Source of the DNA: Bradyrhizobium sp. BR13661
Lineage (GTDB): Bacteria; Pseudomonadota; Alphaproteobacteria; Rhizobiales; Xanthobacteraceae
Reading direction: 5' to 3'
DNA: 64,000 bases
Assembly (NCBI RefSeq): GCF_029892425.1
Contig: NZ_JARXWB010000021.1
Coordinates: forward strand, 78,768 to 142,767
Part shown: positions 33,069-41,355 of the stretch, piece by piece
Layout of the letters: every line of letters starts with the position of its first letter
Position numbering within the stretch: the stretch's first letter is position 1
Notes under the pieces: generated by a model
The model's database searches: none
What the model saw: only the letters and a program-made list of their open reading frames with translations
What the model was told of the DNA's origin: nothing
Position numbers and translations under genes: made by a program

Positions 33069-34787
33069 ATGCGTCGCCCGCTCGTCGCGCTCGCTCTGCT
33101 CGCCGCCGCGTTTTGGTCGGCGCCCTGCTCGGCCCAATCCCGCAGCCAGCTCGGGCCACTCTGCACCACCGAGACCACGCCGGCGGACCAGATGGTCGAC
33201 GCCTGCAGCAAGATCATCGCGCTGAAGGTGTTCAAGGGCGAGCAGCTCGCGACCGTCTATTTCTGGCGCGCGGTGGGCTGGAACAAGAAGGGCGACTACG
33301 CCAAGGTCATTGCCGACACCACCGAGGCGGTCCGGCTCCAGCCGAGCCAGGCGGTCTACAATCTCAGGGGCTCGGCCTATTACGACAGGGGCGACGACGA
33401 CATCGCCATCGCCGATTTCGACGACGCCCTGAAGCTCGGCCCGCCCAGCGGCATCATTTTCCACAATCGCGGCAATGCCTGGCGCAGCAAGGGCGACTAC
33501 GCCAAGGCGATCGCCGACTACGACATGTCGATCAAGGCAGATCCGAAATCGGCGTTCTCGTACCAGAATCGCGGCATTGCGAAGGAAGCGCTAGGAGATC
33601 TCGACGGTGCGCTTGCCGACATCAACCAGGCGATCCGGCTCGACCCGACACTGCCGCAGCCGCTGATCAACCGCACCGCGATCTGGCGCGCGAGAGGCGA
33701 TCTCGATCGTGCCATTGCCGATGGCAGCGAGGCGATCCAGCTCGCCAAGGACAAGCCGCCGGTCAACGTCATGACGCCGCCGAACAGCGTGCTGATCTCG
33801 GCGTACACCCATCGCGCGCTGGCCTATGAGGCCAAGGGCGACTACGCGCATGCGCGCGACGATTACAAAGCGACGCTCGCGATCGTGGCCTCAGATGCAG
33901 GCAGCAAGGCCAACCAGGCAACCGCAAAGGTGCGGCTGTCGCTGGTGAGCGATGCAGCCGCGCCGATCCCGCGCGATGCGCCCTCACCGACGACGCAACC
34001 TGCAGCGGCTCCTGCGCCACAGCAGACGGGCGCATCGCCAGCACCCTCGCCTGCACCCGCTGTTCGCGTTAATCGCATGGCGCTGATCATCGGCAATGGC
34101 ACTTATGCCCATGTGAAGGCGCTGCCCAACCCGCCAAACGACGCCCGTGCGGTTGCGAAGAGTTTGCGCGATATCGGCTTCACCGTGTCGGAAGGCGTCG
34201 ATCTCGATCGCTCGGCGATGCAGACGATGACACGGGAGTTTTTGCGAGATGCCGCACGGGCGCAGGTCGCTCTGGTCTATTACGCCGGTCACGGCGTGCA
34301 GGTCGATGGCCGCAACTATCTCATTCCCGTCGACGTCGAGCTCAAGCCTGGCGCCAACATGACGGAGGCCATGATTGACATGGACACGATCATGGCGGGC
34401 CTCGATGACCAGGTCCGCACCAACATCCTGATCTTCGACGCCTGCCGCAACAATCCCATGGCGGAGCACGTGGCGGCCGCGGGCACCAATCGCGGCATCG
34501 AAAGCGCATCCGGCCTCGCAGCGCCAACAAGCCGTGCATCCGGAGTGACACTGGGAGCCGGCACGCTGATCGCATTCGCGACCGCGCCGGGCCAGGTCGC
34601 GCTCGATGGCGAAGGCGCCAACTCGCCGTTCTCTGCAGCGCTCTCCCGCCATCTCGGCACGGCGGGTCTGGAAGTGCAGCAGATGCTGACGCGCGTGCGG
34701 GCCGAAGTGGTCTCGGCCACCAAGAACAAGCAGGTGCCTTGGTCGAACTCGTCGCTGCTGGGCGAAGTGTATCTGGCGGAGAAATGA
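33069..34787 (+). CDS. Exported TPR protein with C-terminal caspase-like (peptidase C14) domain
   Basis: The 572-residue protein has a signal peptide (MRRPLVALALLAAAFWSAPCSAQ). It then has at least five tetratricopeptide repeats between about residues 60 and 280, with repeated YNLRGSAYYDRGDDDIAIADF-like helices, and a proline/alanine linker near 300-335. The caspase p20 domain starts NRMALIIGNGTYAHVKALPN; the catalytic histidine is His408 in VYYAGHGVQ and the cysteine is Cys459 in FDACRNNP. Such proteases cut after basic or acidic residues; here export suggests a periplasmic role. ATG 33069 is chosen because the signal follows at once. It is divergent from the methyltransferase fusion gene. 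Confidence 0.88.
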   Translation: MRRPLVALALLAAAFWSAPCSAQSRSQLGPLCTTETTPADQMVDACSKIIALKVFKGEQLATVYFWRAVGWNKKGDYAKVIADTTEAVRLQPSQAVYNLRGSAYYDRGDDDIAIADFDDALKLGPPSGIIFHNRGNAWRSKGDYAKAIADYDMSIKADPKSAFSYQNRGIAKEALGDLDGALADINQAIRLDPTLPQPLINRTAIWRARGDLDRAIADGSEAIQLAKDKPPVNVMTPPNSVLISAYTHRALAYEAKGDYAHARDDYKATLAIVASDAGSKANQATAKVRLSLVSDAAAPIPRDAPSPTTQPAAAPAPQQTGASPAPSPAPAVRVNRMALIIGNGTYAHVKALPNPPNDARAVAKSLRDIGFTVSEGVDLDRSAMQTMTREFLRDAARAQVALVYYAGHGVQVDGRNYLIPVDVELKPGANMTEAMIDMDTIMAGLDDQVRTNILIFDACRNNPMAEHVAAAGTNRGIESASGLAAPTSRASGVTLGAGTLIAFATAPGQVALDGEGANSPFSAALSRHLGTAGLEVQQMLTRVRAEVVSATKNKQVPWSNSSLLGEVYLAEK

Positions 34788-34939
34788 GGGCATCCGGGCC
34801 GAACGCGCAGACGAGCTAAAATTGCAACAGCCCACCAGATAGTCGAGCGCAACCTGCGGCTGCTCTATTCTGTCGAATATCGTTATCCTACAGTGCCGCC
34901 AACATCGATCATCGGTGGACAGGTTGCTGGGGAAATCTG

Positions 34940-35869
34940 GTGCAAAAATTCATCGCCGCAGTCGGCGCTATCTTCTTTGTCATCTTCGGGTCACTGCCCG
35001 GCTTCTCTCAAGGCGCCCCATCCAGCGAGGCCGCGCGCAAGGCAGAGCTGACCGGGGCTTGGCAGGCCGCCAGCAATGCTGGCACCGCCGGCCCCGCCGA
35101 CGTTCCATTGATCGACCAGGCCACGCTGAAGCTGCCGGCTGGCGACTTCTTCGTGCCGAAGGCCGAAGGCATTCGGGTGATGCGTGCGCTTGGCAACACG
35201 ATTCACGAGGCGAGTTTCGTCGGCCTCGTGCTCGGCACCAGGCCGAATGACCGGTGGCTGGTCGTCATCACCTATATCAAGGAAGGCTACATCAAGGATG
35301 ACGCCGCCAAGGACTGGAACGCCGACGACCTCCTGAAGAATCTCAAGGAAGGTGTCGACGAGTCCAACAAGGATCGCGCTGCCCGCGGATTTCCCGAGAT
35401 GGAGGTGATCGGCTGGATCGAGCCGCCGAACTACGATGCCACATCTCATCGCCTGGTATGGTCGGTGCTCGGCAAGGACAAGGGCACGCCGGACGATGCC
35501 CGCAAGGACGTCAATTACAACACCTATGCCTTGGGGCGCGATGGATATTTCAGCCTGAACCTGCTGTCGGACTCGGCCAGGATCGCGACCGACAAGTCCG
35601 CCGCCCATGAGCTGCTCGCCAACCTCACTTACCAATCCGGCAAGCGCTATGAGGACTTCAGCGCCTCGACCGACCGGATCGCCGAATACGGGCTGCTGGC
35701 GCTGGTCGGTGGCGTCGCCGCCAAGAAGCTGGGCCTGCTCGCTCTGCTGCTCGCCTTCGTGCTCAAATTCGCCAAAGCGATCTTCGTCGCTGTCGCTGTC
35801 TTCGGCACGGGCGTGGTGAAATTCTTCCGCCGCAAGCCGCGAGACGATTCCGCTGGCGGCCCCGCATGA
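34940..35869 (+). CDS. DUF2167 membrane protein
   Basis: The 309-residue protein starts at GTG 34940 with a signal-like segment (FIAAVGAIFFVIFGSLPGFSQG). The extracytoplasmic part matches DUF2167 in outline: GPADVPLIDQATLKLPAGDFFVPK, VTYIKEGYIKDDAAKDWNADDLL-like text and ETEVIGW-like VIGWIEPPNYDATSHRLVW. Near the C-terminus there are one or two membrane helices (GLLALLLAFVLKFAKAIFVAVAVF), followed by a basic tail KFFRRKPR. The function of this family is not known. The last four bases overlap the ATG of the protease gene (ATGA), so the two products are made together and may work together. Confidence 0.85.
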   Translation: MQKFIAAVGAIFFVIFGSLPGFSQGAPSSEAARKAELTGAWQAASNAGTAGPADVPLIDQATLKLPAGDFFVPKAEGIRVMRALGNTIHEASFVGLVLGTRPNDRWLVVITYIKEGYIKDDAAKDWNADDLLKNLKEGVDESNKDRAARGFPEMEVIGWIEPPNYDATSHRLVWSVLGKDKGTPDDARKDVNYNTYALGRDGYFSLNLLSDSARIATDKSAAHELLANLTYQSGKRYEDFSASTDRIAEYGLLALVGGVAAKKLGLLALLLAFVLKFAKAIFVAVAVFGTGVVKFFRRKPRDDSAGGPA

Positions 35870-36591
35870 AGACTCTTTTCCTGCTGCTGTTCTCCGGCCT
35901 GAAATGGGGAAAGCTCGCCACCAGCGGCGGCAGCATGCTGCTGTCGCTCGCGGTCTACGCGTCGATATGGGGTTGGCGCTATGCGGCAGGCTTCATTGCT
36001 CTGCTGTTCGCACACGAAATGGGCCACTACGTCGCCGCACGCCAACGTGGCCTGGACGTCGGCGCGCCGGCCTTCATCCCGTTCGTCGGTGCATGGATCG
36101 CGCTCAAGGACAAGCCGGTCGACGTCGAGACCGAGGCCTATATCGCACTCGCGGGTCCAGTGGTCGGAACGGGCGCAGCGCTCGCGGTCTATCTCTGGGC
36201 ACGCGCGGAAGACAGCGCCCTGCTGCTCGCGATTTCCTATGCCGGCCTGTTCCTCAATCTGTTCAACCTGCTGCCGCTCTCCCCGCTCGACGGTGGCCGG
36301 GTGACTGCCGTCCTCAGCCCGCGGATCTGGTTCCTGGGCGCGCCGATCCTGGCCGCACTGATGATCTACCGGCCCAGCCCGACGCTCCTGATCGTCGTGA
36401 TCCTGGCCGTTCCACAGCTCATCAGCGCGTGGCACTATGATCCACATGCGCCGGAAAACATCGCCTATTACGGTGTGCCGCTCCAGACCAAGCTCGAATA
36501 TGGCAGCTCGTATCTCGCGCTCGCCGCCCTGCTCGCGGTCATGACCTACGATGTCCACGAGATGCTGGGGCCGATGATGCGGGCGGAGTAG
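35866..36591 (+). CDS. Site-2-type zinc metalloprotease (M50 family)
   Basis: The 241-residue polytopic protein has HEMGH at residues 50-54 inside a membrane helix (zinc ligands and catalytic glutamate) and the distal LDGGR motif at 141-145 (third zinc ligand). Around these lie GLFLNLFNLLPLSP and AGPVVGTGAALAVYL, typical of intramembrane site-2 proteases. It has no PDZ domain, so it is not RseP-like. Its gene overlaps that of the DUF2167 membrane protein, a natural candidate for substrate or partner, though that is inference. Confidence 0.88.
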   Translation: MKTLFLLLFSGLKWGKLATSGGSMLLSLAVYASIWGWRYAAGFIALLFAHEMGHYVAARQRGLDVGAPAFIPFVGAWIALKDKPVDVETEAYIALAGPVVGTGAALAVYLWARAEDSALLLAISYAGLFLNLFNLLPLSPLDGGRVTAVLSPRIWFLGAPILAALMIYRPSPTLLIVVILAVPQLISAWHYDPHAPENIAYYGVPLQTKLEYGSSYLALAALLAVMTYDVHEMLGPMMRAE

Positions 36592-36612
36592 CGAGCCGTG
36601 CTCTGATACTCG

Positions 36613-36642
36613 GCGTCGTCCCGGCGAAGACCGGAACGACGC
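36613..36642. repeat. Short palindromic repeat (REP-like)
   Basis: Arms GCGTCGTCCCGG and CCGGAACGACGC (one mismatch) around CGAAGA lie between the convergent protease (ends 36591) and MetE-like (ends 36688) genes. The palindrome could serve as a terminator for either, but it has no U-run. Confidence 0.6.
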
Positions 36643-36687
36643 TGCGTACGTCGTGAAACTTGCCCGTGCTGGCAGTCGAAATGGGGC

Positions 36688-37806
36688 TTACTGGCCCCAC
36701 ACTTCCTTGGCGATCTCGACCGCAAGGCCAAGCTTGGCCCACTGCTCTTCCTCGGAAAGGATGTTGCCCTCTTCCGTCGAGGCAAAGCCGCACTGCGGCG
36801 ACAGCGCGAGTTGCTCCAAGGGCACGAACTTGGCGGCTTCCTCCAGACGACGCTTGATGTCGTCCTTCTTCTCGAGCTCGCCGAACTTCGAGGTGATGAC
36901 GCCGACCACGACGATTTTGTCGCCCCTGGGCAGGAAGCGCAGCGGCTCGAATCCACCGGCGCGGTCTGAATCGTATTCCAGGAAGTAGCCGTCGTAATTG
37001 GTGCCGGCGAGCATGGTCTCCGCCACCGGCTCGTAGCCGCCCGATGAAATCCAGGTCGAGCGGAAATTGCCACGGCAGACATGCGTCGTCAGCACCATGT
37101 CGGCGGGCTTTTCGGCCAGCGCGTAGTTGATGATGCGGGCATAGATCTGCTGCAGCCCTTCCGGATTGTCGCCGCGCTCGCGCGCCTTCTTCAATTCGTC
37201 CGGCGAGCAGAGATAGGCCCATACGGTGTCGTCGAATTGAAGATAGCGGCAGCCGGCGTCGTAGAACGCCTTCACCGCCTTGCGGTAGGTCTTGCCGAGA
37301 TCCTCGTAGAAGGCATCGAGATCGGGATAGATGTCCTTGGAGATCGCCTTGCGGCCACCGCGGAAGTGCAGCACGGCTGGCGAAGGGATCGTCATCTTGG
37401 CGGTGACGTGGGCCTGGTCGGCGACCTTCTTCAGGAAGCGGAAGTGGTCCAGCATCGGGTGGCTGTCGGGGAAATCGAGCTTGTCGATCACCCGCACCGC
37501 GTCGTGGCGGGTCTGCACGCCCGCGAACTGGATGCCTGCGTCGGGGTGGAACAGCTCGCAGCCCGTAAGCTTGGCCAGGAAGTCGAAATGCCACCAGGAG
37601 CGGCGGAATTCGCCGTCGGTCGCGAGCTTCAGGCCGACCGAGGCCTGCTTGTGCACGACCTTCTCGATCTCCATGTCCTCGATCTTGCGCAGATCATCGG
37701 CCGAGATCTCGCCCTTCTCGAGCTTCGCCCGGGCTTCCTTGATCTTGGCCGGGCGCAGGAGGCTGCCGACCTCGTCGGCACGGAAAGGGGCTTTGGTTCG
37801 CTGCAT
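36688..37806 (-). CDS. Cobalamin-independent methionine synthase-like protein (MetE C-terminal family)
   Basis: The 372-residue protein corresponds to the catalytic C-terminal half of MetE. It begins RADEVGSLLRP and has GEFRRSWWHFDFLA, the Zn-ligand-rich PSPAVLHFRGG and VLTTHVCRGNF regions, and the third-ligand cysteine in LALSPQCGFASTEEGNIL near residue 335. Stand-alone members like YxjG transfer methyl from folate or another donor to homocysteine. It starts 22 bases after the end of the livF gene on the same strand, an uncommon linkage that suggests co-expression with the transporter. A full-length MetE is not present here. Confidence 0.83.
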   Translation of the reverse strand: MQRTKAPFRADEVGSLLRPAKIKEARAKLEKGEISADDLRKIEDMEIEKVVHKQASVGLKLATDGEFRRSWWHFDFLAKLTGCELFHPDAGIQFAGVQTRHDAVRVIDKLDFPDSHPMLDHFRFLKKVADQAHVTAKMTIPSPAVLHFRGGRKAISKDIYPDLDAFYEDLGKTYRKAVKAFYDAGCRYLQFDDTVWAYLCSPDELKKARERGDNPEGLQQIYARIINYALAEKPADMVLTTHVCRGNFRSTWISSGGYEPVAETMLAGTNYDGYFLEYDSDRAGGFEPLRFLPRGDKIVVVGVITSKFGELEKKDDIKRRLEEAAKFVPLEQLALSPQCGFASTEEGNILSEEEQWAKLGLAVEIAKEVWGQ

Positions 37807-37828
37807 TTTTTAACTCCCAATCTATTTC

Positions 37829-38545
37829 TTAGTGGGCCGCCGCCCCTGCGACGCCGAGGTGGCGCTCCAGGACCGACGGGTCGGCCTTGAGCGCGGCGCT
37901 CGGGGCGTCGTGGACGATCGTTCCGCGCTCCAATATCACAACACGGTCGGCGAGCCCCAGAATCTTTTGGGCATTCTGCTCGACGATGATCGAGCAGATG
38001 CCGCCGGCCCGGGTGATGGTCCCGATCGCCTTGAGCAGCTCCTCGACGATGATGGGGGCAAGGCCTTCGGTCGGCTCGTCCAGCAGCAGAACCTTCGGAT
38101 TGAGGGTCAGCGCGCGGCCGATCGCCAGCATCTGCTGCTCGCCACCGGAGAGCTGGTTGCCGAAATTGCTGCGGCGTTCCTTCAGTCGCGGGAACATCTC
38201 GTAGACTTTCTCGACGGTCCAGGGGCCGGGCTGCGCCACCGCGGTCATGTTCTCTTCCACCGTCAGCGAGCGGAAGATGTTGCGCTCCTGCGGCACCCAG
38301 CCGATGCCGGCGCGGGCGCGCTGGTCCGGCCGCAGGCCGGTGACGTCGGTGCCGGCTAGCCCGACGGTGCCGGAGAAGCGGCGGGTGACGCCGACAATGG
38401 AGTTGATCAGCGTGGTCTTGCCGGTGCCGTTGCGGCCGAGCAGCGCCAGCACCTGGCCCTCGGCCAGGTTCAGCGTCATCTTCGGCAGCACCACCGCCTC
38501 GCCATAGCCGGCGCGAAGCTGGTCGATCGTGAGCAGGTCAGACAT
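37829..38545 (-). CDS. livF: Branched-chain amino acid type ABC transporter ATPase (LivF)
   Basis: At 238 residues this is LivF size. Walker A is GRNGTGKTTLI near residue 38, the signature LSGGEQQML near 135 and Walker B VLLLDEPTEGLAP near 155. It couples ATP hydrolysis to import of a branched-chain amino acid or other small acid through LivH/LivM. Its start overlaps the livG end by eight bases. It is the last transporter gene of this operon, followed by the MetE-like gene. Confidence 0.95.
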   Translation of the reverse strand: MSDLLTIDQLRAGYGEAVVLPKMTLNLAEGQVLALLGRNGTGKTTLINSIVGVTRRFSGTVGLAGTDVTGLRPDQRARAGIGWVPQERNIFRSLTVEENMTAVAQPGPWTVEKVYEMFPRLKERRSNFGNQLSGGEQQMLAIGRALTLNPKVLLLDEPTEGLAPIIVEELLKAIGTITRAGGICSIIVEQNAQKILGLADRVVILERGTIVHDAPSAALKADPSVLERHLGVAGAAAH

Positions 38546-39293
38546 TGACCGCCTCCTCGCCGAGATAGACCGCTTTCACTTGCGGATCGCGCGCGACCTG
38601 GTCGGGCGGGCCTTCCGTGAGCAGCGCACCGGAGACCAGCACCGAGATGCGGTCGGCGAAGGAGAAGACGAGATCCATGTCGTGTTCGATCAGCAGCACG
38701 GTGACGTCGCGCGGCAGGCTGCCGACGACGGCGAGAATGTCGTGGCGCTCGCTTTCCGGCACGCCGGCGGCGGGCTCGTCGAGCAGCAGCACCCGCGGTT
38801 TGGCCGCGATCGCGACCGCGATCTCGAGCAGGCGTTGCTTGCCGTAAGGCAGCGTCACGGTCTGTTCGTTCATCGCATCGAGCAGATGGAAGCGTGTCAG
38901 GAGATCGGCGATCTCGCCGTTGACGTCGTTTCGGGTGCCCATTCGCCGCCACCAGTCACCGCCATGGCCGAGGCGTTCGGAGACCGCAAGGCCAATGGTC
39001 TCGAGCGGGGTCAGATCCGGATAGAGCTGGTTGATCTGGAAGGTGCGCGAGAGGCCGCGCAACACGCGCTTGTGCACCGGCAGATCGGTGATGTCCTGGC
39101 CTTCGAGCAGGATTCGTCCCGAGTTCGGCTTGAGCACGCCGGTGAGCTGGTTGATGACAGTGGTCTTGCCGGCGCCGTTCGGGCCGATCAGCGCATGGCG
39201 GGCACCCTGCTCGATTCTGAGCGACAGGTCGCGGGTGACGCGGAGACCGCCAAAGGTCTTCTCAAGATTTTGCGTTTCGAGCGCGATGGTCAT
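38538..39293 (-). CDS. livG: Branched-chain amino acid type ABC transporter ATPase (LivG)
   Basis: The 251-residue ATPase has GPNGAGKTTVINQLTG (Walker A) near residue 37, GLSRTFQINQLYP (Q-loop type typical of LivG), and the C-loop region replaced by LPYGKQRLLEIA near 142, then VLLLDEPAAGVPESE. I start at ATG 39293, which overlaps the livM stop (ATGA); the frame open up to 39440 lies within livM. It forms the ATPase pair with LivF. Confidence 0.95.
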   Translation of the reverse strand: MTIALETQNLEKTFGGLRVTRDLSLRIEQGARHALIGPNGAGKTTVINQLTGVLKPNSGRILLEGQDITDLPVHKRVLRGLSRTFQINQLYPDLTPLETIGLAVSERLGHGGDWWRRMGTRNDVNGEIADLLTRFHLLDAMNEQTVTLPYGKQRLLEIAVAIAAKPRVLLLDEPAAGVPESERHDILAVVGSLPRDVTVLLIEHDMDLVFSFADRISVLVSGALLTEGPPDQVARDPQVKAVYLGEEAVNV

Positions 39294-40318
39294 GCGTCGC
39301 TCTCCGGCACGGTTACGACCGCCTTGCGTCCCGCAATCTGCTTGATCAGCAAATTGGGCAGGAACAGCACGCCATAGTGCAGGCGCTGGCGGCCGACCAG
39401 CACGATCACGACCAGCACGAGGCCGATCCAGAATTGCCAATATTGCGGGGTGATGGTGGAGAACACCTCCTGGAGCAAGCGGAAGATCACGGCACCGATC
39501 AGCCCGCCATAGAGATAGCCGGTACCGCCGATGACGAGCACCAGCATCAGATCGGCCGAACGATCAAAGGCGAACACATCGAGCGAGGCGATCGCGGTGG
39601 TCTGGGTGAACAGCGCACCCGCGACGCCGGCATAGAACGCCGCGAGCGTGTAGATCGCGATCAGGCGGCGATTGACGGGGATGCCGATGGCGGCCGCACG
39701 CAGCGGGTTGTTCTTGATCGCGCGCAGCGACAGGCCGAACGGCGAATGCACGATGCGGCGAGCCAGCAGGAACAGCACGAACAGCACGGCCAGCGAATAG
39801 AAGAAGCCGGCCTTGCCGAACATGTCGAACGGGATCTCGCCGAAGATCGGCTGCATCTCGATGCCCTGCAAGCCGTCGGTGCCGCCGGTGATGTTGGAGA
39901 AGCGCTCGGCGAGCGCCTCCAGCAGCAGTGCGATGCCGAGCGTCACCATCAGCCGGGTCAGGTCGACGCCGCGGATCACCAGGAAGCTCGTGGCAAAGCC
40001 CAGCACCATCGCGGCGAGGCCCGCTGCGATCAGAGCCAGCACCGGCTCGTTGATGATGCCGTGCAGCGCCAGCAATCCGGCGGCGTAGGCGCCGACGCCG
40101 AAGAAGGCGGCGTGGCCGAGCGAGACGATACCGGCATAGCCGAGGATGAGATCGAGCGACATCGCAAACAGCGCCAGCCGCAGGATGTCGGTCATGATCA
40201 GATAGCGCGTGGGAAACAGGAAGCCGCAGGCGAGCACGACGAGCCAGAAGGCGGCCTCGCCATAATGCCAGTGCGCCTGCCGCTGGGCGTGGAAACCGAC
40301 GTCGGAAGAAGCGCTCAT
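39290..40318 (-). CDS. livM: Branched-chain amino acid type ABC permease (LivM)
   Basis: The 342-residue membrane protein has about nine to ten helices and the LivM block GYAGIVSLGHAAFFGVGAYAAGLL near residue 60, with LSLRAIKNNPLRAAAIGI near 210 (EAA-like coupling loop). ATG 40318 (MSASSDVGFHAQ) fits; the longer frame to 40606 belongs to livH. It pairs with LivH as the membrane channel. Confidence 0.94.
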   Translation of the reverse strand: MSASSDVGFHAQRQAHWHYGEAAFWLVVLACGFLFPTRYLIMTDILRLALFAMSLDLILGYAGIVSLGHAAFFGVGAYAAGLLALHGIINEPVLALIAAGLAAMVLGFATSFLVIRGVDLTRLMVTLGIALLLEALAERFSNITGGTDGLQGIEMQPIFGEIPFDMFGKAGFFYSLAVLFVLFLLARRIVHSPFGLSLRAIKNNPLRAAAIGIPVNRRLIAIYTLAAFYAGVAGALFTQTTAIASLDVFAFDRSADLMLVLVIGGTGYLYGGLIGAVIFRLLQEVFSTITPQYWQFWIGLVLVVIVLVGRQRLHYGVLFLPNLLIKQIAGRKAVVTVPESDA

Positions 40319-40326
40319 CGGCAAAC

Positions 40327-41196
40327 TCAACGCGCGGCCGTGCGGCCGAACAGGCCGTTCGGGCGCCAGATCAGGATCACGATCATCATGGTGTAGATCA
40401 CGAAGGGTCCCATCTTCGGCACATAGTATTTGCCGGCGACGTCGCCGATGCCGAGCAGAAGCGAAGCCAAAAATGGTCCGGTGATCGAGGAGGAGCCGCC
40501 GACCGTGACCACGATCAGGAAGTAGATCATGAACTTCAGCGGGAAGTACGGATCGAGGCCGAGGATTTCGGCGCTCAAAGCACCTCCGAGGCCAGCAAGC
40601 CCGCATCCAAATGCAAAGGTGAAGGCGAACACCTGCGGCACGTTGATGCCGAGGCCGCTTGCGGCGCGGGGATCGTCGACCGCGGCGCGCAGGCGGCTGC
40701 CGAAACGCGTCCTGGCCAGCACCATCTGCAGACCAATCGTGAGCAGGCCGCAGATCACGATGATCATCAGCCGGTAGCGGCCGATGCCGACGCCGAACAG
40801 GTCGAACTGGCCCTGCAACGCGGCCGGCAGATTGATGAAGACGCGCGACGAGCCCTGGATGTAGTCCACGGCCGCGACCGACATGAACGTCAGACCGATG
40901 GTGAACAGCACCTGGTCGAGATGGCTGCGCGCATAGAGGTGACGATAGAGCGTGCGCTCGAGCACGATGCCGATCACCGCGGACGAGACGAAAGCGAGCG
41001 GCAATGCCGCAAAGAACGGCCAGCCGTGCTGGTTCACCAGCAGCATGCAGACATAGCCGCCGGCCATGGCGAAGGCGCCATGGGCGAGATTGACGAAGTT
41101 CATCAGGCCGAGCGTGACCGCAAGCCCGCAGGCCAGCACGAACAGCAGCATGCCGTAGGCAACGCCATCGAACAGGTTGGTGAGGATTGAGGTCAT
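40327..41196 (-). CDS. livH: Branched-chain amino acid type ABC permease (LivH)
   Basis: At 289 residues it has LivH length, with LFDGVAYGMLLFVLACGLAVTLGLMNFVNLAHGAF at its start in outline and SRLRAAVDDPRAASGLGIN (cytoplasmic coupling loop) near residue 170. GDVAGKYYVPKMGPF in the last third is also typical. It lies eight bases before livM and 160 bases after the substrate-binding gene; the gap carries a long palindromic repeat. Confidence 0.94.
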   Translation of the reverse strand: MTSILTNLFDGVAYGMLLFVLACGLAVTLGLMNFVNLAHGAFAMAGGYVCMLLVNQHGWPFFAALPLAFVSSAVIGIVLERTLYRHLYARSHLDQVLFTIGLTFMSVAAVDYIQGSSRVFINLPAALQGQFDLFGVGIGRYRLMIIVICGLLTIGLQMVLARTRFGSRLRAAVDDPRAASGLGINVPQVFAFTFAFGCGLAGLGGALSAEILGLDPYFPLKFMIYFLIVVTVGGSSSITGPFLASLLLGIGDVAGKYYVPKMGPFVIYTMMIVILIWRPNGLFGRTAAR

Positions 41197-41215
41197 CGTC
41201 TCAGCTTGGAGTTAT

Positions 41216-41296
41216 CGTCATGGCCGGGCTTGTCCCGGCCATCCACGTCCTTGTTCGGCTCTCACGTGGATGCCCGGGTCAAGCCCGGGCATGACG
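41216..41296. repeat. Long palindromic repeat (GTCATGGCCGGG...CCCGGGCATGAC)
   Basis: Two arms of about 33 bases, CGTCATGGCCGGGCTTGTCC... and its near reverse complement ending CCCGGGCATGACG, are separated by roughly 15 bases. Close copies occur at 50523-50635 and 54018-54103. It lies between the substrate-binding and livH genes on the minus strand, where it may limit readthrough and explain higher expression of the binding protein. Confidence 0.85.
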
Positions 41297-41355
41297 AGAG
41301 CGGTGGGCGAGATCCCGATGCGCTAAGCGCACCCGGGATGACGCGCTTTCGCGCG

